In this document: piece by piece, positions 1 to 11,545 of the stretch
Layout of the letters: each line of letters opens with the position of its first letter
How positions within the stretch are numbered: position 1 is the stretch's first letter
NCBI RefSeq assembly: GCF_002878395.1
Contig: NC_061121.1
Location: forward strand, 135,011,587 to 135,075,586
Length of the DNA stretch: 64,000 nt
DNA from: Capsicum annuum
Taxonomy: Eukaryota; Streptophyta; Magnoliopsida; Solanales; Solanaceae
Direction of reading: 5' to 3'
Notes under the pieces: generated by a model
What the model saw: the letters and a program-made list of their open reading frames with translations, nothing else
What the model was told of the DNA's origin: nothing
The model's database searches: none
Translations under genes and position numbers: made by a program

Positions 1-1240
1 TGAGAGTATCGTGAAAACATGACATGGATCTAGGTACACAAGTAATGTTTCGGGTACAAGTACCCCCAGGACTCGATGGAAGGAAACTGACAAAGCATGA
101 CTTACTTGAATACATAATAATCATCATAATACATTTACTAAAGTATTTCATCAAACATGTGTAGGCATAAGCTTGTACGTACATGGGGATTTCATGATAT
201 CATGCTAATTAGACACTTTTCCTTCATCTAGTCATTCAACCAAACACATAGTAGGCATAGAATGTGTAAACAACATCATACAACAATTAACTATCGTGAT
301 ACAATTCCAATTTAATCATTCAAGGGTTTAGTCCTAGGGCTTCATGAATCTATACCATTACAAATCAACCCATATGGAATTTAACACTCATTCATGGAAT
401 ACAGCTCAATTAGTCATTATCAACATGAACAAAAGCAGCCCAATCATGAACTTCATAAGAAAATCCATAACTTGAATTTAGAAAAAGGATTCTTGGGCTT
501 CATGGACGAAAGGAGTCCATGAATGAACACTATGCATACCTTAGTTTGTGATTTTGTGAAGATTGATGGTGAAACCTTCTTGAATTTGAATCTTCAATAG
601 AAACCCTAGCTTGTTCTTGAGAGAAACTTGAGAGAAAATAGTATATTTTGGGTGAAGAATAGCTAGATCACATGTTATTGGGTTTAAATAGGGGTAGGAA
701 ACTGACTCTTTTAACCCTGGACGCGTCATTTAATTTCAGTAAAATTTTCCTGAACTGGGCCTAGGCGTGACGCAGCGTTATCGCACCATGCCACTGGAAA
801 TTAAAAATTAAAAAATGGAGGGATGGCACGACGCAGAGCCATTGCGTTGCCCTTTGCTTCGTGACCTGGAACTTTGGTGCGACGTGGGAGAAATTACGCT
901 GAGACACTGGAAAAAGGACAATCCTAAATTTGAGTGCTCGCGTGATGCGCCATAATCGCGGACACCTTCTGGTAATTGCCAAATGCCATTTCCTCTTGTG
1001 GCATGGTGCACCACTGACTAATATGGCGCTGTTTTACGTTGGGAACTTGAAATAGTCATAACTTCTTACCCGGTTATCGAATTTAAGCAAATCATACATT
1101 GATGGAAATCTTGTTGAATTTTCCATATGATAAAAAGTGAAAATCTTGAAAATTCCTCATGGAATAATTATCCTTCATTTTAGAAGCTAATATTAGGCAT
1201 TATTGGGATGAAATTTGCTAGAAATCTTTGGGGTATTACA
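1..1240 (-). repeat. 3' LTR (partial) of gypsy element E1
   Basis: This stretch aligns along its length with 7735-9068, so it is the second LTR of a minus-strand element; the rest lies left of the window. It ends in GGGGTATTACA, which on the minus strand gives the LTR start TGTAATACCCC, and a polypurine tract follows immediately. A TATA-like TTTAAATAG (plus-strand reading) lies at 683-691. A CG-dense segment occupies about 735-1010. This copy carries one unit where the other LTR has two copies of a ~96 bp duplication. Confidence 0.9.
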
Positions 1241-1256
1241 ATATCTCCCCTTTGAG
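1241..1256 (-). other. Polypurine tract of E1
   Basis: On the minus strand this reads CTCAAAGGGGAGATAT directly before the LTR start TGTAATACCCC. It is the expected plus-strand DNA primer site. The upstream context (GAGAACGAATGTTC) closely matches the sequence before the 3' LTR of element X near 54945, which supports both assignments. Confidence 0.8.
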
Positions 1257-1629
1257 AACATTCGTTCTCAAATGAGACGGACTGAGAGGGGAAACAATAA
1301 GCTGAGCATGAACTGAACATGAATAACTGGAACATGATCTCATGACTGACAAGCTAAACATAACATACTAAACAAGCATATCTGATGCATATGTAACTGA
1401 TTCATGAATGCATGACTGAATGTTCCGAGGAACTAAGTTTCTCACAATGAGAATGCATTTCTGATGCATAATTATATAACAAAGCTGATACATAAATGGA
1501 TGACTGAATATGAAATGGTACTTGATACCAAGTTTACACTGGGAACATGAACATGAAACTGAATACCAAGTTCGTGATGAACACTGATCATGAAACTGAG
1601 TAAGCTTAAGGAAAACTATTACCTTGAAC

Positions 1630-2960
1630 TTGATCTGAGTTGGAGGAGAAGAGGTGAGGATACTTAGTACGCATATCTGCTTCTGCTTCCCAAGTAGCTC
1701 CCTTGATGGACTGATTTCACCAAAGAACTTTAACTAGAGGGACTTCTTTATTCCTCAATCTATGAGTTTGATAGTCTAAGATTTCAACTGAAATTTCTTC
1801 ATAAGATAGACTGTTCTGAACATCAATGCTTTAAATGGGGACTACAACTGGTGGGCCACCTATACACTTATTGAGCAAAGAGACATGGAAGACTGGATGA
1901 ACTGAGGCTATATCTGAAGGCAATTCGAGCTCATAAGCTGCCTTGCCGAAACGACTGAGAATCTTGAAGGGACCGACATATCGGGGACTGAGCTTTCTCT
2001 TATTGCCAAATCTCTTTACTCCCTTCATGTGAGAGATATTTAGATAGACATGATCACCAACCTCAAACTCGAGATCTTTTCTACGAACATCTACATAAGA
2101 CTTCTGTCGGCTCTGAGCAGCTCGAAGTCTTTCCCTGATTAACTGGACTTTTCTAAGGTGTCTAATACTAAGTCAGGACCTATGACTGAGGCCTTACTAA
2201 CTTCGAACCAACCAATTGGAGATCTACATCTCCTACTATAGAGAGCTTCGAATGGAGCCATCTGAATAATGGAATGATAGCTGTTGTTGTATGCAAACTC
2301 AATCAACGACAAGTGGTCATCCCAACTTTCCTTGAAATTAATTGCACATGCCTTTTGCATATCTTCTAAAGTCTGAATGGTCCTTTCTGCTTGACCATCT
2401 GTTTGAGGATGGAAGGTTGTACTGAGATAAACTTAGGTACCGAGATCCTTTTGGAATGCTTTCCAGAAATAAGAGGTGAACTGTGTACCTCTGTCTGAGA
2501 TAATGGGCAACAGAACACCATGCAATCTGACCAACTCCTTGATATAGAGTTTGGCATAATCCTTGACTGAATAAGAGGTATTAATTGGAAGGAAATAAGT
2601 TAATTTGGTCATTCTGTCCACAATGACCTAAAATGAAGCATGCTGATGACGAGTTCGAGGCAAACCCATCACGAAGTCGATGTTCATAACTTCCCACTTC
2701 TAAGTAGGAATACTGAACTCCTGCATGGACACACTAGGCTTCTAATGTTCTATCTTAACTTGTTGATATGTAGAGCACGTAGCCATAAACTCTGTAATAT
2801 CTTTCTTCATCTCACTCCACCAATATATTTCTCGTAAGTCACGGTACATCTTTGTGGCCCCTGGATGAATAGAGTAGAGTACACCATGCGCTTCTGTAAG
2901 AATTCACTGCCTTAAGTTATCTACACCTGGAACACAGAGACGACACTGACAACGCAAAAC
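1630..2960 (-). pseudogene. E1 integrase and C-terminal chromodomain-like region
   Basis: The H2C2 zinc-binding part is at about 2780-2900, with EAHGVLYSIHPGATKMYRDL and a downstream Cys pair. All three catalytic acidic residues of the DDE core can be followed: MNIDFV near 2680, ISDRGTQF near 2490 and GQAERTIQTLED near 2370. A conserved C-terminal region follows, with [20 protein letters not shown] at about 1925-2010. The end (about 1640-1800) has the chromodomain-like pattern EILDYQ-RLRNKEVPLVKVLW-NQS-GATWEAE. Several stops and frame changes break the reading frame. The chromodomain of this group is thought to steer insertion into heterochromatin; that role is family knowledge. Confidence 0.85.
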
Positions 2961-3600
2961 ACTATCTCCCCCTTAGGAGAAAACTTGTACTTTCTGATCC
3001 TGAACTGACTTTTTCAACTTGACAAGGCCGGGATCTTTATCTTGATTTTCTTTCACCTCAGAAACTAGAGATGATTCTAAACTACTCTGAATACATATAC
3101 CACTATCTGAAGAATCGACTGAGCGAACGCCTAGTCTGGCAAGCAGATAGACTTCTTGAGCTAACTTCTTCTTACTATCCTCCACATGAGAAACACTACC
3201 CATGGATAACCTACTGAGAGTGTCGGCCACTACGTTGGCCTTGCCTAGATGATTGAGGATATTCATGTCGTAGTCTTTCAAGAGCTCTAACCACCTTTTC
3301 TGATGAAGATTGAGATTTTTTTGAGAAAAGACATACTGAAGACTCTTGTGATCTGTGAAGATATCTTCATAAACTCTGTAAAGATAATGCCTCCAAATCT
3401 TTAAGGCAAAGAGTGCGGTTGCTAATTCAAATCATGAGTAGGATAATTCCTCTCATGGGGTTTAAACTGTCTGGAGGCGTAGGCTATGACCTTACTATGC
3501 TGTACGAGGACACAACCCAAACCTACTCTGGATGCATCACAATACACCACGAACCCATTTGAACCATCTAGAAGAGCTAAGACTGGGGCTGCGGTAAGTC
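2961..3600 (-). pseudogene. E1 RNase H region (degraded)
   Basis: The minus-strand reading contains the landmark end of gypsy RNase H, KANVVADTLSRLSMGSVSHV (about 3180-3250), preceded by a KDYDMNILNHLGK segment. Downstream is the charged linker to the integrase zinc domain (EVKENQDKDPGLVKLKKSV). The domain would degrade the RNA strand of the RNA/DNA hybrid during reverse transcription. Its first half is reachable only by changing frame. Confidence 0.8.
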
Positions 3601-4440
3601 AAATATTCAACTCCTGAAAACTCTTCTCGCAAGGGTCTGACCACTGAAACTTAACTTTCTTCTGAGTCAATCTGGACATAGGGTAGATGAAAATCCTCAA
3701 TAAACCGCCTGTAATAGCCAACCAAACCCAAGAAAATCCTAATATCTGATAAAGAGATAGGTCTTTGCCAGTTTCTTACTACTTCAGTGTTTTGAGGATC
3801 AACTCTAATGCCATCACCGGAAATAATGTGACCAAGAAATGCTACTGACCTTAGCCAAAATTTGCACTTACATAATTTGGTGAATAGCTGATTATCTCTG
3901 AGAGTCTAAAGTACTCTTCTGAGATGGTCTTCATGATTGCGCTCAGTGCAGGAATAAACCAGAATATCATCTATGAAGACTATGATGAACATGTACAAGT
4001 ACTACTTGAACACGCGATTCATCATGTCCATAAAAACTGTTGGGGAATCGGTAAGACCAAATGACATGACTAAGAATTCAAAGTGACCATATCGAGTACG
4101 AAAAATTATTTTCGAAATGTCACTTTCTCTAACTCTGAGCTGATGATAGTCGGATCTGAGGTCTATCTTAGAGAAATAGTTGGCACCCTGAAGTTGGTCA
4201 AATAAGTCATCGGTTCTGGGAAGAGGATACTTGTTCTTGATCGTGATCTTATTAATTTAGCGATAATTAATGCACATTCTGAGAGAACTATCTTTCTTGT
4301 GCACGAATAAGACTGGTGTGCCCCATGGGGAAACGGTGGGTCTGATGAATCCCTTATCTAAGAGATCCTTCAACTGTTCTTTCAATTTTTTGAGTTTTGC
4401 TGGTGCCATTCTGTATGGCGAAATAGAGATAGGCTAAGTA
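3601..4440 (-). pseudogene. E1 reverse transcriptase (degraded, FIDD motif kept)
   Basis: The minus strand encodes typical gypsy RT blocks: the approach region [20 protein letters not shown] (about 4370-4425), [20 protein letters not shown] (about 4260-4330), [20 protein letters not shown] (about 4030-4090) and the catalytic VFIDDILVYS. The FIDD codons occupy 3966-3977 and are intact. Stops occur elsewhere, including one before the YRMAP segment and one in the YLYMF approach to the active site. Confidence 0.85.
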
Positions 4441-5060
4441 TCTGGAAGAAGATCAATGCCGAAGTCTATTTCCCTTTTGGGAAGAATTCCTGAAAGATCT
4501 TCGGGAAAGACATCTAAATATTCATTCACTACTGGGACTATTTCAAGGCTGGGAGTTTCGAAACTAGTGTCCTTAACTCGAACAAAATGATAGGCACATC
4601 TTTTAGATATCATTTTTCTTACCCGAAGGTAGGAAATAAGCTGATCCCTGAAAATGGATACACTACCCTTCCACTCAAGGACGGGTTCATTTAGAAATTG
4701 AAACTAGATTATTCTATTTCTGTAGTCGACTGTGGCATAGCAGGAATGAAGCTAATACATACCGAGAATAACATCAAAATTAGTCATCTCTAATTTGATT
4801 AAGTCTGCTGAAGTGACTTTCTGAAATACCATAACCGGGCAGTTCCTGTATACCCGCCGTGCTATGATGGTTTTGCCTGCTGGGGTAGATACTGAGAAGG
4901 GCTCTGCTAGAATTTTAGGACTGATTTTAAAATCAACTACTATATAGGAAGTAAAAAAGACAAAGAAGCTCCTGGATCTAGCAAAGCGTAAACATGTACA
5001 TGAAAGATCTGTAACGTACCAGTAGCTACATCAGGAGAATTTTCCTGATCTTATTGAGTC
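4441..5060 (-). pseudogene. E1 retroviral-type protease region
   Basis: The minus-strand reading near 4964-4985 is ALLDPGASLSF. This matches the aspartic protease active-site block of these elements, where D-P-G-A stands in place of the usual D-S/T-G-A. Downstream is the linker to RT with SLEIVPVVNEYLDVFPKDLS (about 4490-4550). Stops and a frame change separate the two halves. Confidence 0.75.
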
Positions 5061-6171
5061 TGAAGAGCATATATTCTATTTGGGCGTTGCCCGCTTGTAG
5101 CACTGGTGGTGGTACCCTGCTGATTCGGGCTATTGGACTGAGTTGAGAAGTGGAGATAACTCTGATAACTGACCGAGGGCAGTCTCTAACTTTGTGGCCT
5201 GGCTTGCCTCAATCGAAACAGACATCACTGCCAGCTCTACAATCACCCTTGTGGTTCTTACCACAAGACTGACAAAGGGGATTAGTTCAGGTATTACTGA
5301 CACTGCCTTGAGACTTAGAGCCTGGCACTCTATCTCTAAACTTAGGAGCTGGAGCATTGGCTGAAGAAGGAGCTGGAACTGATGACTTAGGATGAAACTG
5401 AGAACAATTTCCTCCTTTCGATTTAGGCTGACTAAAATTGAAGCTACCTGTCCTAGCTTTCTTATTCTGCTTAATCTTCAGCTTCTCTATCTACTGAGCA
5501 TGGGTCATAAGTCTGGGTAAAGTCATGTCACTATATAGCATGGCAGATCTGCACTCATTAACCACGCTATCATTTACCCCTGAAGCGAACTTACTTATCT
5601 TAGCTCTGCCGTCTGCAACCACATGAGGGGTATATCTGGCTAATTGAGTAAACTTTAGATAATAATTTTACACCGTCATATTGCCCTGCCTGAGGTTGAT
5701 GAATGCTAGCACCTTAGGCTCTCTAAGCTCTTGGGGAAAGATTCTGTCTAAGAATGCAGTAACAAACTCCTCCCACTCTATAGGACCTGCATCATCTAAC
5801 CTTTCTGACTTCCACTGTTTGAACCAAGTATGAGCCACATCCTAGAACTGGTATGCAGCTAACTCAGCACTCTCAACAGTAGTCACCCCCATGATGCCTG
5901 TCACTTTTTGAACTTGATCAATGAATTCCTGAGGGTCTTCATCTTCTTTAAACCCGTGGAAATACGGAGGATTTATTCGGGTGAAGTTCCAAATCCTAGC
6001 TGCAGTTGAGTTGGCCACTGGGTTGGCCGGAATGATAGCTGGTCGCTCATTATGGGCAGCTACTAACTGATCAAGAGTGGTAAATACGGTCCTGAACTCC
6101 ACATGAGAAACATGATCGCCCAAAGGTTCTTCGAGCTGAGGGGCTGACTTATTTCTTCTCTTAGGAGGCAT
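5061..6171 (-). pseudogene. E1 gag (broken)
   Basis: The start MPPKRRNKSAPQLEEP is chosen at 6169-6171 because element X begins its gag with the same MPPK. The first ~109 residues are open down to 5842, with HVSHVEFRTVFTTL and WNFTRINPPYFHGFKEDEDP. The frame then stops but continues recognisably with DVAHTWFKQWKSERL and the LMTHAQ block. A zinc knuckle is visible at about 5210-5290 (CQSCGKNHKGDCRAG and CGKPGHKVRDCP). Gag would form the virus-like particle. Several stops make it non-functional. Confidence 0.85.
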
Positions 6172-6370
6172 ATTCTGAAATAAAAAGAAGAAACGGATTA
6201 GACTGAGAGATTGACTTGTTATTATGCTCACTGCATGACATTAATACTGAAAGAAGGGAAACTACTTCTAAAAATCTCATAACCTCTTGCACATAAATGT
6301 GGTGCGCAGCACACCCATGCACAAGACTCCACTAGATGCGGCTTTCAGACTTCCTAGGACTCTATTAAAA

Positions 6371-6390
6371 CTTAGGCTTGATACCAAGTT
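6371..6390 (-). other. Primer binding site of E1 (initiator tRNA-Met-like)
   Basis: The minus strand reads AACTTGGTATCAAGCCTAAG immediately inside the 5' LTR. It resembles the complement of the plant initiator tRNA-Met 3' end (TGGTATCAGAGC), with changes after TGGTATCA. Confidence 0.7.
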
Positions 6391-7321
6391 TGTAACACCC
6401 CGATTTGCTGAACCAAAATGCTACACAGTGCTTATGACCCCGAAGGACCATAAGCTAACCCATGACTGATATCTGTACCTATATACTGCATAAAATACTG
6501 AATAATGCCGAAATATACACTAAAAGACTATAAGGTTTAATACTGAACATAACATGGATGAGATAACATCTGTGGGGTAATACAATACCCAAAACAAAAC
6601 TGTAAACACTAAAGTCTAAAAAATAATAGTCTGTATCTAGTTTGAAAGCCTCTACTGTCTGAATAATCTGAATAAAGAGTTGATAGGATGTGTCCCCAAC
6701 TAACACGAACTAATAACTAATCAATGAAACAATAGAGAAATAATCATGTTCTCAAAGGATGAGGACTCACTTCTATTCTGGCTGCTGAGACTGGAATCTA
6801 CTGCTGATTTGGAAATCGTGTCTCTGAACCAATGGTGTAACATAAAAATAAAGCACCATAGCGTAAATGCGTTAGTACTAAGGTATGTACTGAGTATACA
6901 TGTGAGGTAGGCTAATGCGAGGGTTAACATGCATGAATAATACTAGCTGACTGTCTAATATAATGGGAGAACGCATTCATAAATACGTAACTGTAACTGA
7001 CACTATGATATCGTGATTACTGAATCTGAATACTAATGACATGACATACTAATAACTGATAGCATAAATAGCTGTATTTAAATGTAACTGATAACATGGG
7101 TGACTGTTTTTTACAGTCCTGAATCTGATGGAACTATTTGAGTTACTTACTATATCTGAGTCGACTGTATTTAACAGTCTTGAATCTGAAGAAATATTTG
7201 AGTTATTTTACTGAGACTGGTACTGAAACTGTGGGAGGTAGTATTTAACCGACATGCCCCTTATACGCCATTATGGCTGAGTTGGGGTCCAATCTGTAAC
7301 CCCAATTAGAAAGGTATGAAT

Positions 7322-7540
7322 ACCGCGCCACTGGTAAGGACAAGTTGTGGACGACCCTTATCTGATAGTGTCCCCAAAAGAGAATGGTAGGGCCCTTATC
7401 TGACAGTGCTTATCAACCTCATCAACCTTCATTAGACAGTGTTGATGTCTCAACCTATGCTGGATACATAGTTCTAGAATGCAAGGATGACTTCTAAGGA
7501 TCACACCCTCATCTGATAGTGTGTGTCCCCATCCTTGGGT
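7322..7540. repeat. Train of small hairpins in E1 LTR
   Basis: Short inverted repeats follow one another with related loops (CTTATCTGATAGT, CTTATCTGACAGT, CTTCATTAGACAGT, CTCATCTGATAG). The clearest stems are CATCAAC/GTTGATG (7420-7426 with 7441-7447) and CACAC/GTGTG (7502-7506 with 7521-7525). The second lies inside an outer stem AAGGAT/ATCCTT (7496-7501 with 7531-7536). The same layout occurs in the LTRs of element X. Confidence 0.65.
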
Positions 7541-8416
7541 TCACTTGGTGCTAATTCCTAGTCTCATCTGAATGGACACTGAACATGATTCACTGAACCG
7601 AACATGAGCTGAGTTACTAAGTTTCGTTGACTTACGGAATACTACTGATATCTAAAAACTGACTGAGTCATGAGATCATGGAGATTTTTCCTGAGTCATA
7701 AGACTATCTGAAGTCTAAGGATTCATAGCTTAACTGAGAGTATCGTGAAAACATGACATGAATATAGGTACACAGTTAATGTTTTGGGTACAAGTACCCC
7801 CAGGACTCGATGGAAAGAAACTGACAAAGCATGACTTACTTGAATAAATAATAATCATCATAATATATTTACTGAAGCATTTCATCAAACATGTGATAGG
7901 CATAAGCTTGTACGTACATGTGGATTTCATGATATCATGCTAATTAGACACTTTTCCTTCGTCTAGGCATTCAACCAAACACATAGTAGGCATAGAATAT
8001 GTAAACAACATCATACAACAATTACTATCATGATTCAATTCCAATTTAATCATTCAAGGGTTTAGTCTTAGGGTTTCATGAATCTATACCGTTACAAATC
8101 AACCCATATGGAATTTAACACTCATTCATGGAATACAATTCAATTACTCATTATCAACATGAACAAAAGCAATCCAATAATGAAATTCATAAGAAAATCC
8201 ATAACTTGAATTTAGAAATGGGATTCTTGGGCTTTATGGACGAAAGGAGTCCATGAATGACCACTATGCCTACTTTAGTTAGTGATTTTTTGAAGATTGA
8301 TGGTGAAACCTTCTTGAATTTAAATCTCCAATAGAAACCCTAGCTTGTTCTTGAGAGAAACTTGAGAGAAAATAGTATATTTTGGGTGAATTATATCTAA
8401 ATCACGTATTATTGGC

Positions 8417-8425
8417 TTTAAATAG
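8417..8425 (-). promoter_or_regulatory. TATA-like box in E1 5' LTR
   Basis: The minus strand reads CTATTTAAA in a C-rich context (CCCCTATTTAAAGCC). The same box is kept in the other LTR at 683-691. Position and conservation fit a Pol II promoter in the LTR. Transcription would run leftwards. Confidence 0.5.
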
Positions 8426-8568
8426 GGGTAGAAAATTGACCCTTTTAACCCTGGACGCGTCATTTAATTTCAGTAAAATTTTCCCGAACTGGGCCCCTGG
8501 CGCAATGCGGCGTTATTGCGCCGTCACTGGAAATTAAAAATTGGGAAATTGAGGGATGGCGCGATGCG

Positions 8569-8778
8569 GAGCCATCACGTTGCCCCTTCTTTCGTGACAC
8601 AGGGAAAATCACGCTGAGACACTGGAAAAATGATAATTTTGAATTTGAGTGCTGGCGCGACGCGGAGCCATCGTGTTGCCCTTTTTTTTGTGACCTGGAA
8701 TTTGGCACGACGCGGGGGAAATCGCGCTGAGACACTGGAAAAAGGACATTTCTGAATTTGAGTGTTGGCGCGATGCGC
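8569..8778 (-). repeat. ~96 bp tandem duplication in E1 5' LTR
   Basis: Two units begin with GAGCCATC at 8569 and 8665, and each contains CGCTGAGACACTGGAAAAA. The other LTR has a single unit at about 835-950. The duplication therefore arose after, or was lost following, the insertion that made the LTR pair. Confidence 0.75.
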
Positions 8779-9068
8779 CATAATTGCGGACACCTACTGG
8801 AAATTGCCAAATGCCATTTCCTCTTGTGGCGCAGCGCACCATTGACTAATATGGCGCTGTTTTACGACAAGAACTTGAAATAGTCATAACTTCTTACCCA
8901 GTTATCGGATTTAACCGAATCATATATCGATGAAAAGCTTGTTGAATTTTCCACATGACAAAAAGTGAAAATCTTGAAAATTTCTCATGGAATTATTATC
9001 CTTCACTTTAGAAGCTAATACAAGGCACTCTTGGGACAAAATTTGCTAGAAATCTATGGGGTACTACG

Positions 9069-10747
9069 CGGACTGATTTTGCCAAAGAACTTTGACCAAG
9101 GGAACTTAATTGTTCCTTAGTCTATTAACCTGATAATTAAGGATCTCAACTGGGATTTCTTCATAAGAAAGGCTATCCTGAATTTTGGTGTTTTCCAAAA
9201 GAACTATAATTGCTGGATCACCAATACATTTCTTTAACACAGAGACATGAAACACTTGGTGAACGGGTGGCAAATCTGCAGGAAACTTAAGCTCATATGC
9301 TACTTTCCCAGCACGACTCAATATTCAATAAGGGCCAACATATTAGGGACTAAAATTTCCCTTTTTGCCAAATCTCTTTACTTTCTTCATTGGCAAAACC
9401 TTCAAATAAACTAAGTCACCAACCTCAAACTCAAGATTCCTTCTCCTCACATCTGCATAAGATTTTTGACAAGTCTGAACTAACTTATGCTTCTCCCTAA
9501 TCAACTGAAATTTTTTCATAGCTTCAAATACCACATCTGGTCCTATCAAAGCAGTCTCACCTACTTCAAACTAACCAATGGGTGATCTAGACCTTCTCTC
9601 ATAAAGAGCCTCAAATGAAGCCATCTGAATACTGGAATGATTACTATTGTTGTAGGTAAACTTGACTAAGGGCAAGTGGTCATCCCAACTTCCTTTAAAA
9701 TCAAGAACACACGCCCTCAATATATCCTCTAGGGTCTGAATGGTCCTCTTTGCCTGACCATCGATCTGAAGGTGAAAAACTGAACTGAGATGAACTTGGG
9801 TACCAAAACCCTTCTAAATGGCTTTCCAAAAGTGAGAGGTAAACTGAGTACCTCTATCTGAAATGATGGATAAAGAAACTCCATGCAATATAACCAACTC
9901 TCTAATATAAAGCTTAGCATAATCTTCGACTGAATAGGAAGTATGGACTGATAAGAAATGGGGTGACATGGTCATTCTATTAACAATAACTTAAAATGAA
10001 TCATGCTGACGACGCGAATGGGGTAATCCTGTCACAAAGTCCAGGTTCACCTCTTCCCACTTTCAAGTAGGAATACTAAACTCCTGCAAGGTGCCACCAC
10101 GCTTTTGGTGCTCAACCTTAACCTGTTGATAATTAGCACACTTAGCTACAAACTTTGTAATATCTCTCTTTATGCCACTCCACCAATAGATTTCCCGCAA
10201 ATCACGGTACATCTTGGTGGCTCCTGGGTAACTAGAGTAACGCGCACCATGCGCTTCCGCCAAGATCCGTTGCCTTAAACTATTAACACACAACACAAAC
10301 AGTCTACCCTGGTATCGTAACACACGATCTCCCCCTTGATCTCTAACTGACTCCTTAAACCTAACCAAACTGGAATCCTTATCTTGTTTCTCCTTCACTT
10401 CAAAAATTAAAGAAGACTTTGAACTATTCTGAACCCGTACACTACCTTCAGTTGAGTCAACCAACCGAACACCTAATCTAGCTAACTGATGAACCTCCTG
10501 AAGTAACTTCTTTTTATCATTCTCAAAATGAGCCACACTACCCATAGAGAGTCTACTAAGGGCGTCTGCCACTACATTGGCCTTGTCGGGATGATACAAA
10601 ACACTCACTAAAATGGTTCTTGCCACACTTTGCTAAGTTAAGAAGTCAAAATAAGACTAAGTATTCAACACTAAGCAAAATTTTTAGGTTCTAAGTCTCT
10701 TATGCAAACATTAGGAGCTAAACTAAGCCTAATACGGGGTATTACAC
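9069..10747 (-). mobile_element. Fragment E2 of an older related gypsy element
   Basis: The minus strand encodes the C-terminal part of gypsy pol. KANVVADALSRLSMGSVAHF is at about 10540-10600, followed by the integrase zinc region EAHGARYSSYPGATKMYRDL (about 10190-10250). A degraded catalytic core follows, then FEVGDLVYLKVLPMKKVKRF (9380-9440) and the conserved C-terminal block with KVAYELKFPADLPPVHQVFH (9240-9300). Pol is cut on the right near 10605. The piece 10606-10747 ends in GGGGTATTACA, the same sequence as the E1 LTR edge, so the start of an LTR has probably been joined to pol by an internal deletion. On the left E2 is cut by E1. Confidence 0.8.
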
Positions 10748-11160
10748 TACCCCTACTAGCCCCCTTCCCAAAAAATAATATCTAATTTTTTTTTAAAAAA
10801 ACAAACATTTCTCTTACCCCCACCTACCCTCACCAACCCCCCCTCCCAAAAAAAAAATTAAATATTTGAAATTTATTTTTAAAAGATTTTTAATTTTTTT
10901 CTTACCCCCGCTCCCTCACTCCCCTACCCTGACCCCCAGCCCCTATTAATTGCAACCCTCCTCCCCAATTTTTTTTTTGAAATTTATTCTTTTAAAAATA
11001 AAATTCAAATTTTTTTTACCCCACCCCTACTACCTATTCTGACATCCCCACCTACCCATCTATCAACCCCCTCCTAAAAAAAAGACTTAATTTTTTTCAA
11101 AAAATATTTCAAGACTTTTTTCTTACCCCGCTCTTCTTAATCTATTTATTCTCATTATTT
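10748..11160. repeat. Degenerate C/T-rich tandem repeat
   Basis: About four diverged units of 88-114 bp each carry a CTTACCCC-type start (10813, 10901, 11015, 11122), a C-rich stretch and an A/T-rich stretch ending in TTTTTT. There is no coding signal. The strong strand bias in base composition is the main feature. Confidence 0.6.
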
Positions 11161-11545
11161 TTGCTAAATATATATAAATATTTTTAGAAAAATATTTTTC
11201 TATTTACGTAACGAACATAAGAATACAAGTAAGAAATGATTTATTTTTCTAGAAAATATTTTCTTCCTCCATACCGAACACACCTTAAAAAAATATTTTT
11301 GAGGTCAAAAATTATTTTTCTAAAAAGTATTTTCTACCCTTTAACTAAACACTAAAATATATTCTCTGAAAAATAACTTTTTATTTAACAACCAAACACT
11401 AGAAAATATTTTTCGAAAAATATTTTTCACTCACCAACCAAACATGAGAAAATAAGTAAGAAATCAACTTATTTTCCATAAAAACATTTTCTAGGAAAAT
11501 ATCTTCCATGGAAAACATTTTCCTTCATACCAAACACACCCGATA
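11161..11545. repeat. AT-rich repeat with ACCAAACA and AAAATATTTT motifs
   Basis: The short motif CCAAACAC or a variant recurs near 11274, 11343, 11392, 11437 and 11531. Each time it is linked to palindromic GAAAATATTTTTC-like stretches. The pattern resembles degenerate intergenic repeats or MITE debris. No clear terminal inverted repeats or target duplication were identified. Confidence 0.45.

Larger units (their letters stand above)
1241..6390 (-). mobile_element. Internal region of Ty3/gypsy chromovirus E1 (Tekay/Del-like)
   Basis: The region lies between two homologous LTRs. On the minus strand it shows, in order, a primer binding site, gag with a zinc knuckle, protease, reverse transcriptase, RNase H, integrase, a chromodomain-like tail and a polypurine tract. 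That domain order is Ty3/gypsy, and the chromodomain tail points to chromoviruses of the Tekay/Del type. Many in-frame stops and frame changes interrupt the polyprotein, so it is not functional as seen here. The same family occurs as E2 (9069-10747) and X (48061-57337). Confidence 0.9.
6391..9068 (-). repeat. 5' LTR of E1
   Basis: On the minus strand the 3' end of this LTR reads GGGTGTTACA at 6391-6400. The start lies at 9068 and reads CGTAGTACCCC, so the terminal TG has changed compared with the other copy. The length of about 2.68 kb fits Tekay/Del LTRs. It contains a TATA-like box at 8417-8425, a CG-dense segment at about 8450-8860 and a hairpin train at 7320-7540. The older fragment E2 begins directly after 9068. 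Confidence 0.9.

Noticed and set aside
10748..11160. C/T-rich repeat considered as telomere-like or CRISPR-like
   Set aside because: Units are diverged and of unequal length, without telomere motif or regular spacers.
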